This document shows positions 14,399 to 29,825 of a stretch of 64,000 nucleotides of DNA, piece by piece; position 1 is the stretch's first letter; every line of letters starts with the position of its first letter. A model generated the notes under the pieces. The model saw nothing but the letters and a program-made list of their open reading frames with translations, made no database searches and was not told where the DNA came from. The DNA is from Tyto alba (Eukaryota > Chordata > Aves > Strigiformes > Tytonidae): contig NW_024881279.1 in assembly GCF_018691265.1 (NCBI RefSeq), forward strand, positions 8,957,243 to 9,021,242, given 5' to 3'. The position numbers were made by a program, and so were the translations under genes.

Positions 14399-15536
14399 TG
14401 TAGAATAAACTATGTAGATATGCACGGAAATGACCAGAAAGACCCTGAAGTCCTCCTGTTTCTACTTCAGTAGGAATTTTCTGAGTATGGATGAGTGAGG
14501 GGCTAAGGGATTGGCTCTCTCTCCCTGCAGGTCTGAAATCCCTGTGTGGGGTGAAAGCTGCTTTATCAAACAGCCTGGGAGTGCAGTAGGCTGCTGAGCT
14601 GCTCTTGCCCCTCCGCAGCAGCTCCACGTGCTGGCAAACACCCTTGAGCTGTGCCGCCCGCTCCTGCCAGGGTGATCCTGCGAGTGTGTGTGTGCACATA
14701 CAGCACACGGACGCTTTCCTAACCATGTCTATCGGTGTCATTTTTGTGTGGGTGGCACCAGTGACTGTGCATATGTTTGCTGGGTGTAGGTGTGCTGAAG
14801 GCTATCTGCACACATGCTTCCTGGTATGTCGGTGCTGTGAATGGAGGGAGCTGTCTCGCCCCTTTTCCTTTTTTGATTACTTCCAAATCCTCCTCATTTT
14901 GAATTTATGAAGTTTCTCCTCTCAGCACCTGCACTACGATCATTCCTTGACAGGTACATTATCCAAAATAACAAAATTGAGGTGAACAAGGCAGGGAGAG
15001 AAACGCATGTGACTCCATTAACATTCATTTATGCCTAGGCTCTGCAAAACCCATATGAGAGTCTGTGTTGTTTGGAGTTTATTGAAATTAATCACTGTAA
15101 TTACATTTTGCTCTTTATCAAAAGCTTCCTATAGAGGTTGTCCAGCTAGAAAATAAAAGGAATTTCAGAAATAGTAGTATTTCAATAGCCTCTTTAAAGA
15201 CATTCAGGAACATCCTGTAAAACACAGTGGGCACTGGGGGAAATAATTCTGCTGGGAGGTCAGATAGATGCCGAGTTCTGTTGATTTCCTCATTTTTCAA
15301 GGCTGGAGGCTTCTGCATGTGAATGAGTCCTTTGTTTTTCCAAGGCTTCTGATACAGAAATATATCTGCTACAACAACCACTTATTTTCTGTCCTGGAAA
15401 CAAAAGCTCTGATAGTGAAGGCAGGCCACTCTGCTCATGTGGACAACTTCATGTCAGGGAAAGCAGAGCAAAGAATAAGGTGGCAGACAGCCTCTTCAGA
15501 TACAAAACGCTCTGCTGTGCAAAACCTTGGAGCAGA

Positions 15537-15566
15537 ACTGGGTGAGAATGAAGGTTCTCACCCAGT
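15537..15566. repeat. Perfect 12-bp inverted repeat
   Basis: ACTGGGTGAGAA at 15,537-15,548 is exactly reverse-complementary to TTCTCACCCAGT at 15,555-15,566, with a six-base loop TGAAGG. No gene or known element explains it. Confidence 0.9.
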
Positions 15567-17504
15567 ACAGCAAGGTCATCTCCAGGCAGAGCACAATGTA
15601 GCTCTGATGTGTTAATTTTCTTATTCTCATGTCTGGCAAAGATCTTAAGTGAACTAGTTATTCTCTTTTAAAATTCCTTTCTAGCATTCCTTACCTTAAT
15701 TTGGACAACCTTTTTTTTAAGACATGTATTTACCTAATTCTTCACACTCAATTGCATGGATTAATCCTACAAGACCTTCTTGGATGTTTTCTGTTAACTG
15801 CCAGAGGCCTGCCTGTCCCACCTATGCCTTAAGAATCCTTTGAGAAAAAACGCAGGCCTTCAGAACTCCACTCCCTGGTATTTTTAGTTGCCCCTAATTA
15901 AGACGGTACTGTGCAATATACTTATATGCTGAAATCTGAAAGGAGGAAGAAAGTCCTTCGGTTGTTTTTAGGCATCTGAATAATTCAGTTGGAGTCTTCT
16001 CTCAGGAGACAAGTTGATTGATCCATCTCTGTTGTGACCACTCTTGTGGCATTTATCAATTTCCCAAGACTTAGTTTGGTGCTTAGCCAAAAGTTCAGAA
16101 GCTATATTGCTTTGATGTTGACTTAAAGAACCTTCAGAGCAGGTAGAGTTAATTCCTAACATCCTTGTGCTAACAAACGCTGAATAAAATGCTGTTATCT
16201 ATAGGGAAAAAGGAAATGAATACCTTCTTAAAATAATGATTTTATTACCACTTATCTTGTTATGCTGTGGTGAGGTTCTTGTTAAGCCACCTGCACTTTG
16301 AGAGGTTTATAGACAAAAGCAACATTATTAATTAATGTGACTGTGCAAGCTTTCTGTGAGCTATTACAATATTTTATTGTTATGGCTACTATTATTGTTA
16401 TCAGATAGGCTGTTTGGGAGTTTTGAAAACGTGCTAGCATCTTTCCGTTGCGCTGGTTATCCTTCAGTGCCTTTCTTCAGATTATAAATGCAGCTGTTTC
16501 TATTAAATTCTGGATGGAAATCAAGAGGCCATAAAACCTATCAGCAGGTTATTTTAGCCTCAAATCAGTATTGTTTGAATTATGCAAGGGGCGAAATGGA
16601 ATTCTGATGACGGTGCTACCTATGAACAGCAGATATACATTTGTTGTGCTTGAATATGACTCTGGGATGCCAGTCACCCAGACAGTGAGAACAGGGTAGG
16701 AGCATCCTTTAGCCACCTGTAACTGACTCCTGAGACCCCAAACAATTGCTCTAATGAACCTGCAGTCTCTGGCACCTAGAGTTATTGCCCTGGTCAAGGG
16801 TGGTTTGGGGAAAAAGGAATTGATCCTAGAAAGATGTTTTATTCCTCACAATAAGGAAGATGCAAGTATTCTGGGCTCTGTTTTTTTTTGCAGTGTATAG
16901 CTGTACTTACTGTCTTTTTAAGAGGCCACGATGTTGCAGGCATCAGTGCAACTCCTCTCTGATGCAAGGTATTAGAGTATGGTGCTGAGACCCTACACCT
17001 ACTCTGGCATTTATGTGGGTGTTTAAGCATTTTGTCCTTCTAGAAGACACAGTGAAATCCATAAAAAGGTCTATAAAGAAGTTAAGGATCCCAAACTCTT
17101 ATTTGCAGAGATGAAATGAAGGCCGGCCTGCACAAGTATCATGGTCCATTCTCATTTACCCAGAGCCTGTGCCCACAGCCACGTGAGAGATGATTTTCCA
17201 GTCATCGTCATGTTTGGCTGTGGAGATAGTGCATGACCACATATGATGCTCCTCTACCCATGGACTCTGTCACAGCTGGTGGGAAGGGCTGTATGGGGAA
17301 ACAAACCTGTAGTAAATCTCTTTCAGAGGAAGTAGAGGACCTGCTAATGAAAAGCTGCCACTACCTATGTTTTCAAGACTATTCTGTTCATAAAGGCTTG
17401 AGGATATAAAGAATAGTGTTGTCTCTGCACCATAAAGTTATGTCACACCTGAGCCTTGTGGCCAACAGGGAACATCTCTATGCTACTGCAGATTTTGTAG
17501 GCGT

Positions 17505-17660
17505 TGGTCACATCCCACTTCATTTGTCCCATTCTGCAGAGTCCTTGTCTGTCCAACTGTTCCTTATGCAGGAGCAATTCTTGACCTCTGAACACTGGTC
17601 ACCAGTCTCTGATGCTCTTCTAATTTAACCACATGTTTTTGGAGATGAGGACTAGGGACA
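17505..17660 (-). mobile_element. Possible ancient CR1-type LINE fragment, antisense
   Basis: The order GGTCACATCCCACTTCAT, then CTTCTAATTTAACC, then TTTTTGGAGATGAGGA resembles the antisense layout of the 3' part of old amniote CR1 elements. The match is from memory, degraded and without visible ends. Confidence 0.35.
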
Positions 17661-18639
17661 GGGGTAAGGCACCCTACACCGAACCAGGCCATGGGGCATC
17701 TAAATCCTATTTCTAACTCTGCCCCAAACATCCTTTCTTCTTTCTGTTTCCTCTCTACTATTTCTTGCATGTATTAGGGCTGCAAATGGTAAGGGCAGAA
17801 TCTCTCTGCTTGGACGTGGGTATTCAGGTTCTGATACAAGAGGCCTCAAGTGGTTTGGGACTTTATGTGTTTCAGAGGGGAATGAGTGAATTTCCTCTCC
17901 TTTCTGGCTTTGTTCACAACAGTTCTTCCTCAAATATATCTAAATCCCAAGTTGTGCCTAGGAGCTGTTTTTTATCATTGTTAATTTTATTGATTTTTTT
18001 TTTTTTCCCTTTTTTTTTTGAGCAAAGCTACTTATGGTCAAATAAGCTTCAGCCTCAGTAGAACTGCCACAAAACAGCTCTTGTAATGATCCAGGCTAAA
18101 ATAGCCCCCTAATTTCAGAAGCCTGCCCTATCTGATGGTGCTTATGAGCACAGATTCCTCCACATCAAGCACAGGGGTGAAAAGCCTCACAGGTTAATGG
18201 TGGGCAGGAAAAATCAATGAGAAATATGATAGGGGGTTGTGTGTCCTTTTTTCATCATTCAGGATCTCATCTGTTGCTCTGAAATCCTTCCTTCCAAGGC
18301 ACATTTGCAGGATACGACCCTCTTTATTATCCTAATAAACCAGGCTGTAGATTCTGCTCTGTTCTACTCCTGGACCCAGGGGTGAGAGCCCTGGTTGGGA
18401 AGTGCTGGATCAGAGGCAGAGGAGTTTAAGCCCTTTCTCTAGAGGAGTTTGCCACCTACTGATTTGCAGGTTCCTCTAGCTCCTGCCAAGAGAAGTTGAG
18501 GGGGAATGCCAGAAATTTAGGGGTAGGTGGGAATTGCCCTTAGACACCCCAGCCAGAACCCCTGAGGGGAATAAGCAGGGAGGGGATGTGGTACCCAGCT
18601 GTTGAGCTCCAGCTGGGAGAAGGGGAATGAGCTGGGTGG

Positions 18640-21283
<2,644 letters not shown>

Positions 21284-22465
21284 TAGCAGCGTTTGCCGTG
21301 CTTTCTCTTACTTTGGTTTCTTGATTTCTGACTTGGGATTTTTTGTGTCCAAAATATGGGACATCTTGCTCCAGACATGCAACTTGCCTTTAAGGTCCAT
21401 GCAAGAATGTCCCAAACACATGGGCAAAAAATTCCTGAATCATTTTGGTTTGTGCTAAGACATAGGGGTGAGGTAGTACTGCAGTTATTTAGCATGTCTT
21501 GAATTTTCTCTTCATTGCTTCCAAAGTGGTATAAAACCCCCAACAATTCATTTCCTTTTGTTTCTCTAACCTCTGCCCAGCTCATTATGTTGAGGTTCCA
21601 TTCCCATATTTTCTATAGCTGTGATGTACAACAAAGACACCCCTTTCCACCCACGGGGTGCAGAGTCTCTGTTTAGTATGAACAACTTGTTTAGCCATCT
21701 GTCCTTGCAATTTAAGAAAGACCTAGCAGAAAATATCAGCTTGGTGCAAGTGGAGTCCAGATCCTCAATAAGGGGCATGCCTAATAATGACAGATGTAAG
21801 AGAGTTCTAGATTCAAGAACCAGCGAAATCACTGGCTCTAAAATAAGGTATTAAAGACTGAATTCACACTGTGGAGTCAATCATAGGGTGTGTATCTGTA
21901 CGCTGCTAAAGCATAGCACATTAACTGTGCTGTTCTTGTTATATGATGTAGTTGGGAAAAGAAAAAAACCGGCTTGCCAAGTATTGCCAAGATTAACAGC
22001 AACAAATAAGAGCAGGAGGGAAACAAGGAAAACAAAACCCATAACACAGCCCTGTGGTTGCATTAGGGGCTGTTGCAGCTTTCACTTCCCTTGGAGGGAG
22101 TGGCGCGGTGCTGTGCACGAGGGGCTCGCACCGCCGGGATGCGATGCACTGAGAATTTCTTGGTTTGACCTGGTGTCAGACACTGCTTTCACTCCCTGAG
22201 CCTGTGTGTGTGTGTATGAGGGCTGTCAGGAGGGACATGAGGAACCCTTCCCTTTGCAGAGTGTGTTGGATTGTCATCGGCTCTTGTCCGTAGTATCCTT
22301 TTGATCCACTGAAACATCCCCTCAGCAGTTTAGTCATGTGGAGAGTGTCATAGAGGTGGGCGCAAACTGTTCTCTCTGCTAAGAAATATACAGAGGTGAA
22401 AAAAGCTTTCTTGCAAAATGAACCAGGAATGTACAGGAGGAGAATTAATAAGGCTTTTTTAAGCG

Positions 22466-22485
22466 AAAAAAAAAAAAAAAAAAAA
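22466..22485 (+). repeat. Poly(A) tract, 20 A
   Basis: Uninterrupted run of 20 A in intron 2 with no recognisable retroposon body next to it. Confidence 0.9.
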
Positions 22486-23244
22486 GTTATGATTTTCTCG
22501 GTTGGAAGGTTTGCAAATACAAGATTACAGGAATTTCCTGGCCTGTGTGACATAGGAGAGAGAAGTAAAAATTTGGCCACGCTTTTATTGGAGTGTTTAA
22601 TGGCACATCTAAAGATTTTCTATTTTCCTTAATATCCCTCTACTTGCCAACTACAAGGTTTCCATCAAGGAAGAGCAACTATTTCAGCGCAATGCAATGG
22701 CACTTCCTTGGCAGGAAAACCAGACGAATAGAAGAAAAAAGACAGACCTTATACCTATCAAGGGAAAGTGTCACCCACCTGGGACAGAGTTGCTGACTGT
22801 GGCTAGGGATGAGCTATTTCAGTGCTGATAGCAGGGAGCAAGCGGAAACTGCAAGTATATCAATAGAATAAATTCTCCATCTGCGCACAGTTTTCCCTCC
22901 CTCTCTATGACTGCCACTAATGGTTTTGTTTACAGCATTAATGTTGATAGCAAGACCACAATATTAGTTATTCTTCAGAAATCTGTCTTTAGTACCACAG
23001 GGGTGAGGGTGGTTTGACAAAAGCTGAATGGAAGCAAGACAACTTCCCAAAGGATGTTATATTTGAGCTCTATGTAGGGCACGTTGTCCTAGATCAGACC
23101 AGCGGAGCACTCCGCACAGTCCAACTTCACTTGTCCTCATTTTTCTTTTCTTATAATTAAAAACTTCCTAAGTTCTTTCAGACTATGGAAGGCAGAATTT
23201 GTTTTATAAGCACAAAAGAAGGTGTTATTCCATGTACCCTAGAG

Positions 23245-23270
23245 CAAAACAAACAAACAAACAAACAAAA
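23245..23270 (+). repeat. (CAAA)n microsatellite
   Basis: Six tandem CAAA units with a one-base irregularity at the ends, inside GRIA1 intron 2. Confidence 0.9.
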
Positions 23271-26009
23271 CCACCTAAAAAACCCAGGCCGATAGGAGAC
23301 CTGGTCTTAGTACTCTAGGTCTGGAGTGAGACTTTTGCAAGGAATTCTCTTTCCTCATCTTCCAGCAAATTTCCTTCCTGATTGCCAAGACTAGATATCA
23401 GCAGAAAGAAATGTTTATTTACAGAGAACAAAAACCCTGCCCATGCAGTGGTCCTTTTCTCTGCGAAAAGACTGGACATGCTACTGGCTCGGTTAAAAGA
23501 ACCAGTTTTTGTTCCCATGGAGATAGAGGACACAGCATTTCTTTGTCATTGGCATTACCTGTTTCTCTTACGGTTAAGTCAAGGGTGTTTGGACCCTGTA
23601 AATCTGGTGCTGCCCCTATCAGCATCTCCAACAGAACATCTGAGGAAGACTAGTAGGTCCTGGTCCCATGGTAAGTCCTGCCTTATGCTAGGATCTGGCC
23701 TCGTGTGCTAAAAGGCAAATGCCTGAAGCAGCATCATTCAAAATACAGAATATATATTAAGAATCATTGGTGACGGCAGAAGTAAAAAACCTTGTTGGGC
23801 AGCTTGTGGGGTGATGCTGAAGTGGCGGGATGAACTGCAGCAAAATGACAGCACCCTGTCTAAGGAGATCATATGCAAAATGTATCTCAGCATCAACTGT
23901 GACACCTCTGTCTGACATATATCTGCTTACCAGCTGGGATGAGCAAGCTTTGGTGTGACAGTGGGTGAATTTACAGTATGAAATGCACCCATTTGTGCAT
24001 AGGTGACAGCGATAGGGAGCCGTTAATGATGTGCTAGTGACGATTGTAAATTGGTAACAGTAATACCCATGAAATGATAAACCTGTAAAATATCAGGAGG
24101 CTGCTGTTATCACTGGGCTGCTGCTGTGACAGCCCAGCAACAACTTTTGCATTTCTGATGTTTCCAGTTGTGGACTTTTCATTGTTACACAGTGATTGTG
24201 AATATCTCTGTGTGGGGTACCTTCAATCTACAGGTCCTCTGGTCCCTGTGTATAACATATCAGTAAGTTATGATTTTAAGCCAACACTAATCGTTAAGAA
24301 AGCAAAAATAGGTAGTAGATACAATGTGCAGCAGCCTCATCTTTCATATATGTGGTTGATGCTAATGTTGTTGCATCACTGAAATGTGGGCACATTTCAA
24401 TAACTGAAATACCTTCCTGAAGTCATTCCACCCCACAGAATAGATGGTAATGAACAGGCTCTGTGTTAGCAGCTGGGTGTATGGTGTGTCTTACTGGTAT
24501 GGAAATACACACCTGCCACTTTAAGAGTTCTTAACTAAAGGTTAGGAGACTTCATATTTTTGTGCTGTTTCTTTGAAGGCCAATGCAATTTTCTAGGGGG
24601 AAAGATGAATTTGGAGTTGTTCCATTAGCAGAAGTTTATAGCAGTGCCAGGTGACTACGAAGGGTAAAATGATGGTGCGGTGTAGCTGAAAGGTTTGCCT
24701 AGTAACGCAGCAGAGCAAAAGCCTTCTGATCAGCTTTGAAGACATGTTCACAGGTTCTGTCTTCAGCCATGTTTGGAAAAGAGCTTTACAGTCTCAACGC
24801 AGTCACTAGCAAACTCTGCCTGGCTGGATTTTGTTGTGACTGACTGCACTCTGGGCAGACCTAGCATGGCAGGGCTGATGCTGCAGGTCAGAGCCAAGAG
24901 GTGCGAGAAGACAGATGCTCTGTGACAGACATGAGGACACAGGTCTGAAGCTTAGGAGAATTGCAAATTCCTATCCCTAGGAGGTCTGCAGTGGACATGA
25001 GCATACTGTCCTGTTGGCAGCAAAGGAATGAAAGATTGCTTACTTGAGACCACCAGTTCTGGGAATAGTTTTCTTATTCTTCACCTCAGCCTCCATTCGT
25101 GCACATGTAATGCACATGCCCATCCTGAACATAGCCCAGCTCCTTGGGGAATACGAGTTGTTTCAGCCACAGCTCCATACCTTTATTTAATTTGTGGTGT
25201 AGAGTCTCCTGCTTTCAGCCTCTGGCTAGAGTCCCCAGGTGAGGCCCATCAGCATCAGCCAGAAGGCAGTGGTTGCTCTGGCTGCCCGGGGAAGACAATG
25301 GCTCAGTAACAGATGTCCCTGGCAGTGACCTGGGGGACATGTCCTGTTGAATGGTACTTGCAGAAGGTGAGTCACTAGCTTGGTAAATCTGCCCCTGCAA
25401 AACTCGGGTCACCTTGCAGGGATGACCAGCAACTGAAAAAGTCTCCATTCAGCACCGAGCCCTGTAACTTTGCTGGTGCAGCCACTGGCTTTTACATGTT
25501 TTGGTGTTGGGCTACTGAGAAAGGGACATTCATGAGCTGAACACCTGAAACACAGAGGTCTGCACAGGACACCATCAGGATTTTGGAACTGCAAGAAAAC
25601 TTGTAAAGATGCTGAAAAACAATTAATTATATATCCCTCTTCTTCCATGGATGCACAGCTACAGTTACTGTGGGGTCCTCATACTGAGAACGGGCTGTAG
25701 GTGCTGCTAGAATATCAACAGTTGAATCTGTTCTGCATATTAGAAAATGAACATGTAGTTTGGAGTCTGTTCATATTTTATGAAGGCCTCCTAGCACCAA
25801 TTAGAGAGGGATTTGTAGCGATCACTCACTCTATGCTTATGTTCTTATCAATAGCGGCAAGCTTAGATCCAGATCAGCTACGAAATGAAGTATTTCTTTT
25901 TCTTCTTTTTCTTGGATACTTATAGAGTATTTCTGGAGATTGCTTCTTATCTCTCAAATTACCTCTCAGAGACAGGAAGGAATAGGCAAACATTTGAATG
26001 TTGCCAAAT

Positions 26010-26190
26010 GAGGATCTAAATTTGGTTTAATTAAACAATTATTGCGTGTTGAATTTAAAGGAAGCTTCTTTGTTGACAAACATACAGTGGTCGCCATTTT
26101 GTGGAAAGGTGTTGCTGTAATTATTCCTGCAGCAATCAATTAAAATGCAATGTTTTATAATTAAACTTCCACAGTCTAAATAGGCCCAGC
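26010..26190. promoter_or_regulatory. Candidate conserved non-coding element
   Basis: An AT-rich block with homeodomain-type cores (TTTAATTAAACAATTATTG, later CAATCAATTAAAATGCAATG and TTATAATTAAAC) and no simple-repeat or transposon character. This is the texture typical of deeply conserved vertebrate enhancers in introns of neuronal genes. The call rests on composition and motif density only; no alignment was possible. Confidence 0.35.
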
Positions 26191-29100
26191 CCTGTAATAG
26201 TATGTAATTGTTGTGTTGGTAGACTCAGAAATCTCATGTAAATCCTTTGGGATTTTTTTTTCCCTGCAGATCTGAGGATGCTATGACTATTTAATGTGAG
26301 TTAAGCCAACAGAAACATGGATTCAGTGATCAGATGCAATCTGATAATACAACACAGATACTACAAGGAAATACATCTCCTTAGATTTGGTAATAGGAAA
26401 AGATGTGACGCAGGCAGATGAATCACAGAGCATCAATTCACGTTAGATCAAATTGAAGTTAAGGATGCTCAATTTCTGGCAGGGAGGTCTCTGGCTTTCT
26501 AGTAAGTGCATGTTTTTTTATTGAGATGACAGCACCATACAGAATCAGGTCCAACCCTAAAGAGGGTGCTGAAGGGTAAAAATCCTGAAAAACAGGAGGG
26601 AGCGGGTCCTGGGGGTGACACCAGCCTCCTGTGTCCAAGGTCTCTCTGCAGGTGGTCTGGCACGGGTGCTGGGTGCTCAGCAGTCACAGCCACTGCTGAA
26701 GAAGGTGGGAGCTTGTCCCATATATTTTTCTCAAGAAGAAAAAACATTTAAAACATGAGTGCTGAGCCATTTCCTCAGCTATAGCTGCCAAGACAGGACA
26801 GGTTGTCTGTCTGTCTTCACAGATTTGGGCACAGAGAGCCTTGGGCGAACATGGGCCAATATCATCAACAGGGACACTGATGGGGCTCCTCTGTCATTTG
26901 GCGAAGGCAGCCCTGCCGAGAGGCTGGCAGCAGGAATGGGTTTTCCCCAGTCTTCTGTGTCCATTTCTTTCCAAAGGGCATGAGGGCACCTATTCTTTAC
27001 GTGACTATTTTTATGTATTTAATTTTTTATCCTGAGCTGTGGGAGTGGTGCGTGAGGAAAAAAAGCTGATATGATGCAATTAGGAAAAATCAGAGGAGGA
27101 ATAAGGGGAATTTCATGCCTGCAAATCTATCTGCTCATCTGTAAAGGATCCCAAATACTCACTGGTGACAAGAAAAAATGAGGCTGAGGATGTAAAATTT
27201 GGGCTCTACAGCAGACAGAGAAGGGATTTGAGAAACAGCGGCAGAGGCTAGACCTGTCCATTGTGTGACTGTCACAGTTTTCACTCACGGCTTATCCTTT
27301 CTTCTCTAAAAATAAAGCTTTTTTCATGTGATAGGGATCCTACTAAGCCAGAAACACACGGGCTCTATTTTTTGGTATACTAGCAAGGTGAGAGTGGAAA
27401 TCTTCATGTGGCTGCAAGGAAGACAGTGTGGGAAAGCACACTGTTCCTTTCCAAAACTCTAGTGGGAATTTTAGATATATACATTTCCATTTTCCTTAAT
27501 AGGGTTAGGGCCCCAAAGGCAACAGCTCTCTCACAGTAGAAATGGAAACAGTCCCGGTTAGCTTCAGTTACACATGGAGCTCAGAGCAAACACAAAATCA
27601 ACATGCTCCTTAAAGAGGCAATAAGTCAGGGAGACTTTAATATTCTGCAGATTCAAATTCTCCGGGGTGCGGTATTAACACAAGTCTGAAGACAAAGATG
27701 TATTTATTTCAACTGCATTCCTTTAAAGAGAGATGGAGTTTTACTTCTCTGCTTTTAGTTCTATAGGACTAAAGCAGGGTAACACTCTTCCCTGTGAAAA
27801 GCGCCATCTGGTAGAGCATAGGATGTGCTTTGGGACATTACAGGGACTCCTGAGGAAGTCAGGTATTAGGCAAGATGTAGAAGGGCTCCACTGAGCCATT
27901 AGCAATCCACCATCATCCCATAAAAAAAAAAAAAATATTTAAAAATAATACTGAATGATTAGAATAATAACAGCATGTTATCTGACAGAAACTGTTCCCT
28001 GCTCACCTGCTGAACTGATCGCTCATTAGCTTACACAGTAACGAGCCTCTAGTTGATTTTCTCATGATGCCTTTTAGTAGCCAGACCCACTTGTTCCCTC
28101 TGTAGCATTCTTAAAAAACCCACCACACTACAGAACAACAAAAAAAACCCAGTAATATTGGTACTTTTTATTAATATATATGAGTTATTTTCCATATTCT
28201 CTGCAAACCACACCCTTGCCAACCATCATCCAGGGTTGTAGTTCAGGAGATGTTCTTATGCATTTCAGGTCTGATTGATCCCTTGAGGAAGTAGCAGTAA
28301 GAGGCAATGAAGAGGCGAGTAACAACTACAAATTGCCATATTTTGGCTTCTTCAAGAGGGTCTTTTCATTCTTTGATTTTATTTGTTTTTGGCAGAGTGG
28401 AGGAGTGCAAAAGAAAACAACTGATGTCTAAGATTGAGATGTAACATACAACTGATGGCAGGATTCTTGTGTGGATATAGCATATGTGTCTGCATCTCTT
28501 TATGTGCTATAGGAGTCTTGGCTTGGATTTAATAAGCGAGGACCTGTAACTATGCTAATGGAGATGAAGTGGGAGGGAGATGAAAGATTGGGGGCTGAAA
28601 AGTTGGAGGAGAGGTTCAGAATATACTGTAGGTAATCTGGATGCAGTGTGGAAGGATCTCACATGAAAGGGAGGGCTATTTCTTACCTCCCTGCCCTCTC
28701 AAACACTTTGCTTTAATCTTTGTTAGCATTAAGGTTCCATGAGCAAAAGATATCAGTGACTACACTGATTCACATGTGTTTTTTCTCCTGCTGGCCTGCT
28801 GATATCCTCTGAGTACCCTGAGTTTTGTTAGCTTTCTTTCCACACAACACCCACACCCCATTCAGCTCCATCCGTGAGAAAGAGGAGGGTGTTGCTATTC
28901 TGGCAGGTGAGAGAAGAAAAAATTACCAGCAAGCATGGAAGCTCGTGGGGAGAGTATGGTCCAACAGCAAGCACACAGGGAATGGAAGATGGAGAAATGC
29001 TGGGTCAGGAGCAGCACTTGGAGACCTGGCATGGGAAAGGGGACAGGCAGCAGCTCTAGTGGAACTGTGGATGTGCCGTAGCTGGAATTTTCCCTTGTTT

Positions 29101-29754
29101 CTCTTTCCATCCCTTAGATAGTCTAGGGGAGGTTTTCTTTTCTGAGTGCTCTGTCCCTTTCTGCCCAAATATGAGCCAGAGCCTGCTGGTGTCTCCCATC
29201 TGGCCAGCACCGTAGCCCCACTCACTCCTCACCTCTCTCTCCTTGCTGCAACTGCTGCAGAGACAAACCTCCATGCTTAGGGCAGGGAATCCCCTGCATG
29301 GGGTGGTGATTGCAAGCAGCCAGTGTGTTTAACAAAGCTTGTAGCCCTCTTGCTGCTGCAAGTCCCAACATGCCACTGTGATTTCCCCACAGGCAGCTTT
29401 GTGCAGCAGGACGCCTTGCAGCCTTATTGCATGATGAGCATTTACCGTTTCTATATGTTTTATTGCACAGTGCACGTGAGTAGGTGGTCATGTGTTGGTC
29501 CCAAGATGGGACCATTTGGACAGGGAAAAGTGAGACAACAAATGCTGAGATGTAGACCACAGGTGAAGGTTGGCTGGAAAGGAGGCCCTTGTTGAAGCAC
29601 ATGTGGCAGGGGAGGTTTGGGGGTGACCACCCGATTGGTGTCTAGCAGGGAAATGGGGGCAGATCTGGGCTGCCAGCACTGTGTCTGCAAAGGGCTGAAG
29701 CAGCCAGCGGAGCCGCAGCTGAGAAAGAGGCCTGGCCTGCAGGGAGTTCAGGAG

Positions 29755-29825
29755 AAATGTCTTTGTGCAGAAGGTGATTAATGTCTTTAATGAACTACCA
29801 AAGGAAGTAATAGAAAGCCAAACCA
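29755..29825 (+). mobile_element. CR1-type LINE fragment
   Basis: The order AATGTCTTTGTGCAGAAGGT, then TGAACTACCAAAGGAAGTAA resembles the well-known CR1 stretch just before the 3' UTR ('gaa..ggtg.t.aa..cctggaacgagctgcc' type). The fragment is short and diverged, so it is an old insertion. Confidence 0.45.

Larger units (their letters stand above)
1..18600. other. Upstream flank of GRIA1, no gene recognised
   Basis: I see no coding exon that I can assign to a family here. Open frames are short (up to about 150 codons), fall on both strands, overlap each other and show no domain I recognise. The stretch holds simple repeats (G-run at 6,572, poly(A) at 13,181), a short tandem duplication at 14,321, a perfect hairpin at 15,537 and weak traces of old CR1 elements near 11,600 and 17,505. 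In mammals the region 5' of GRIA1 is gene-poor (established knowledge), so a non-coding flank that may carry enhancers fits. Lightly expressed non-coding RNAs cannot be excluded by reading alone. Confidence 0.7.

Noticed and set aside
24113..24137. 8-bp stem CTGGGCTG / CAGCCCAG as a possible RNA structure
   Set aside because: A stem this short with a 9-base loop is expected several times by chance in 64 kb.
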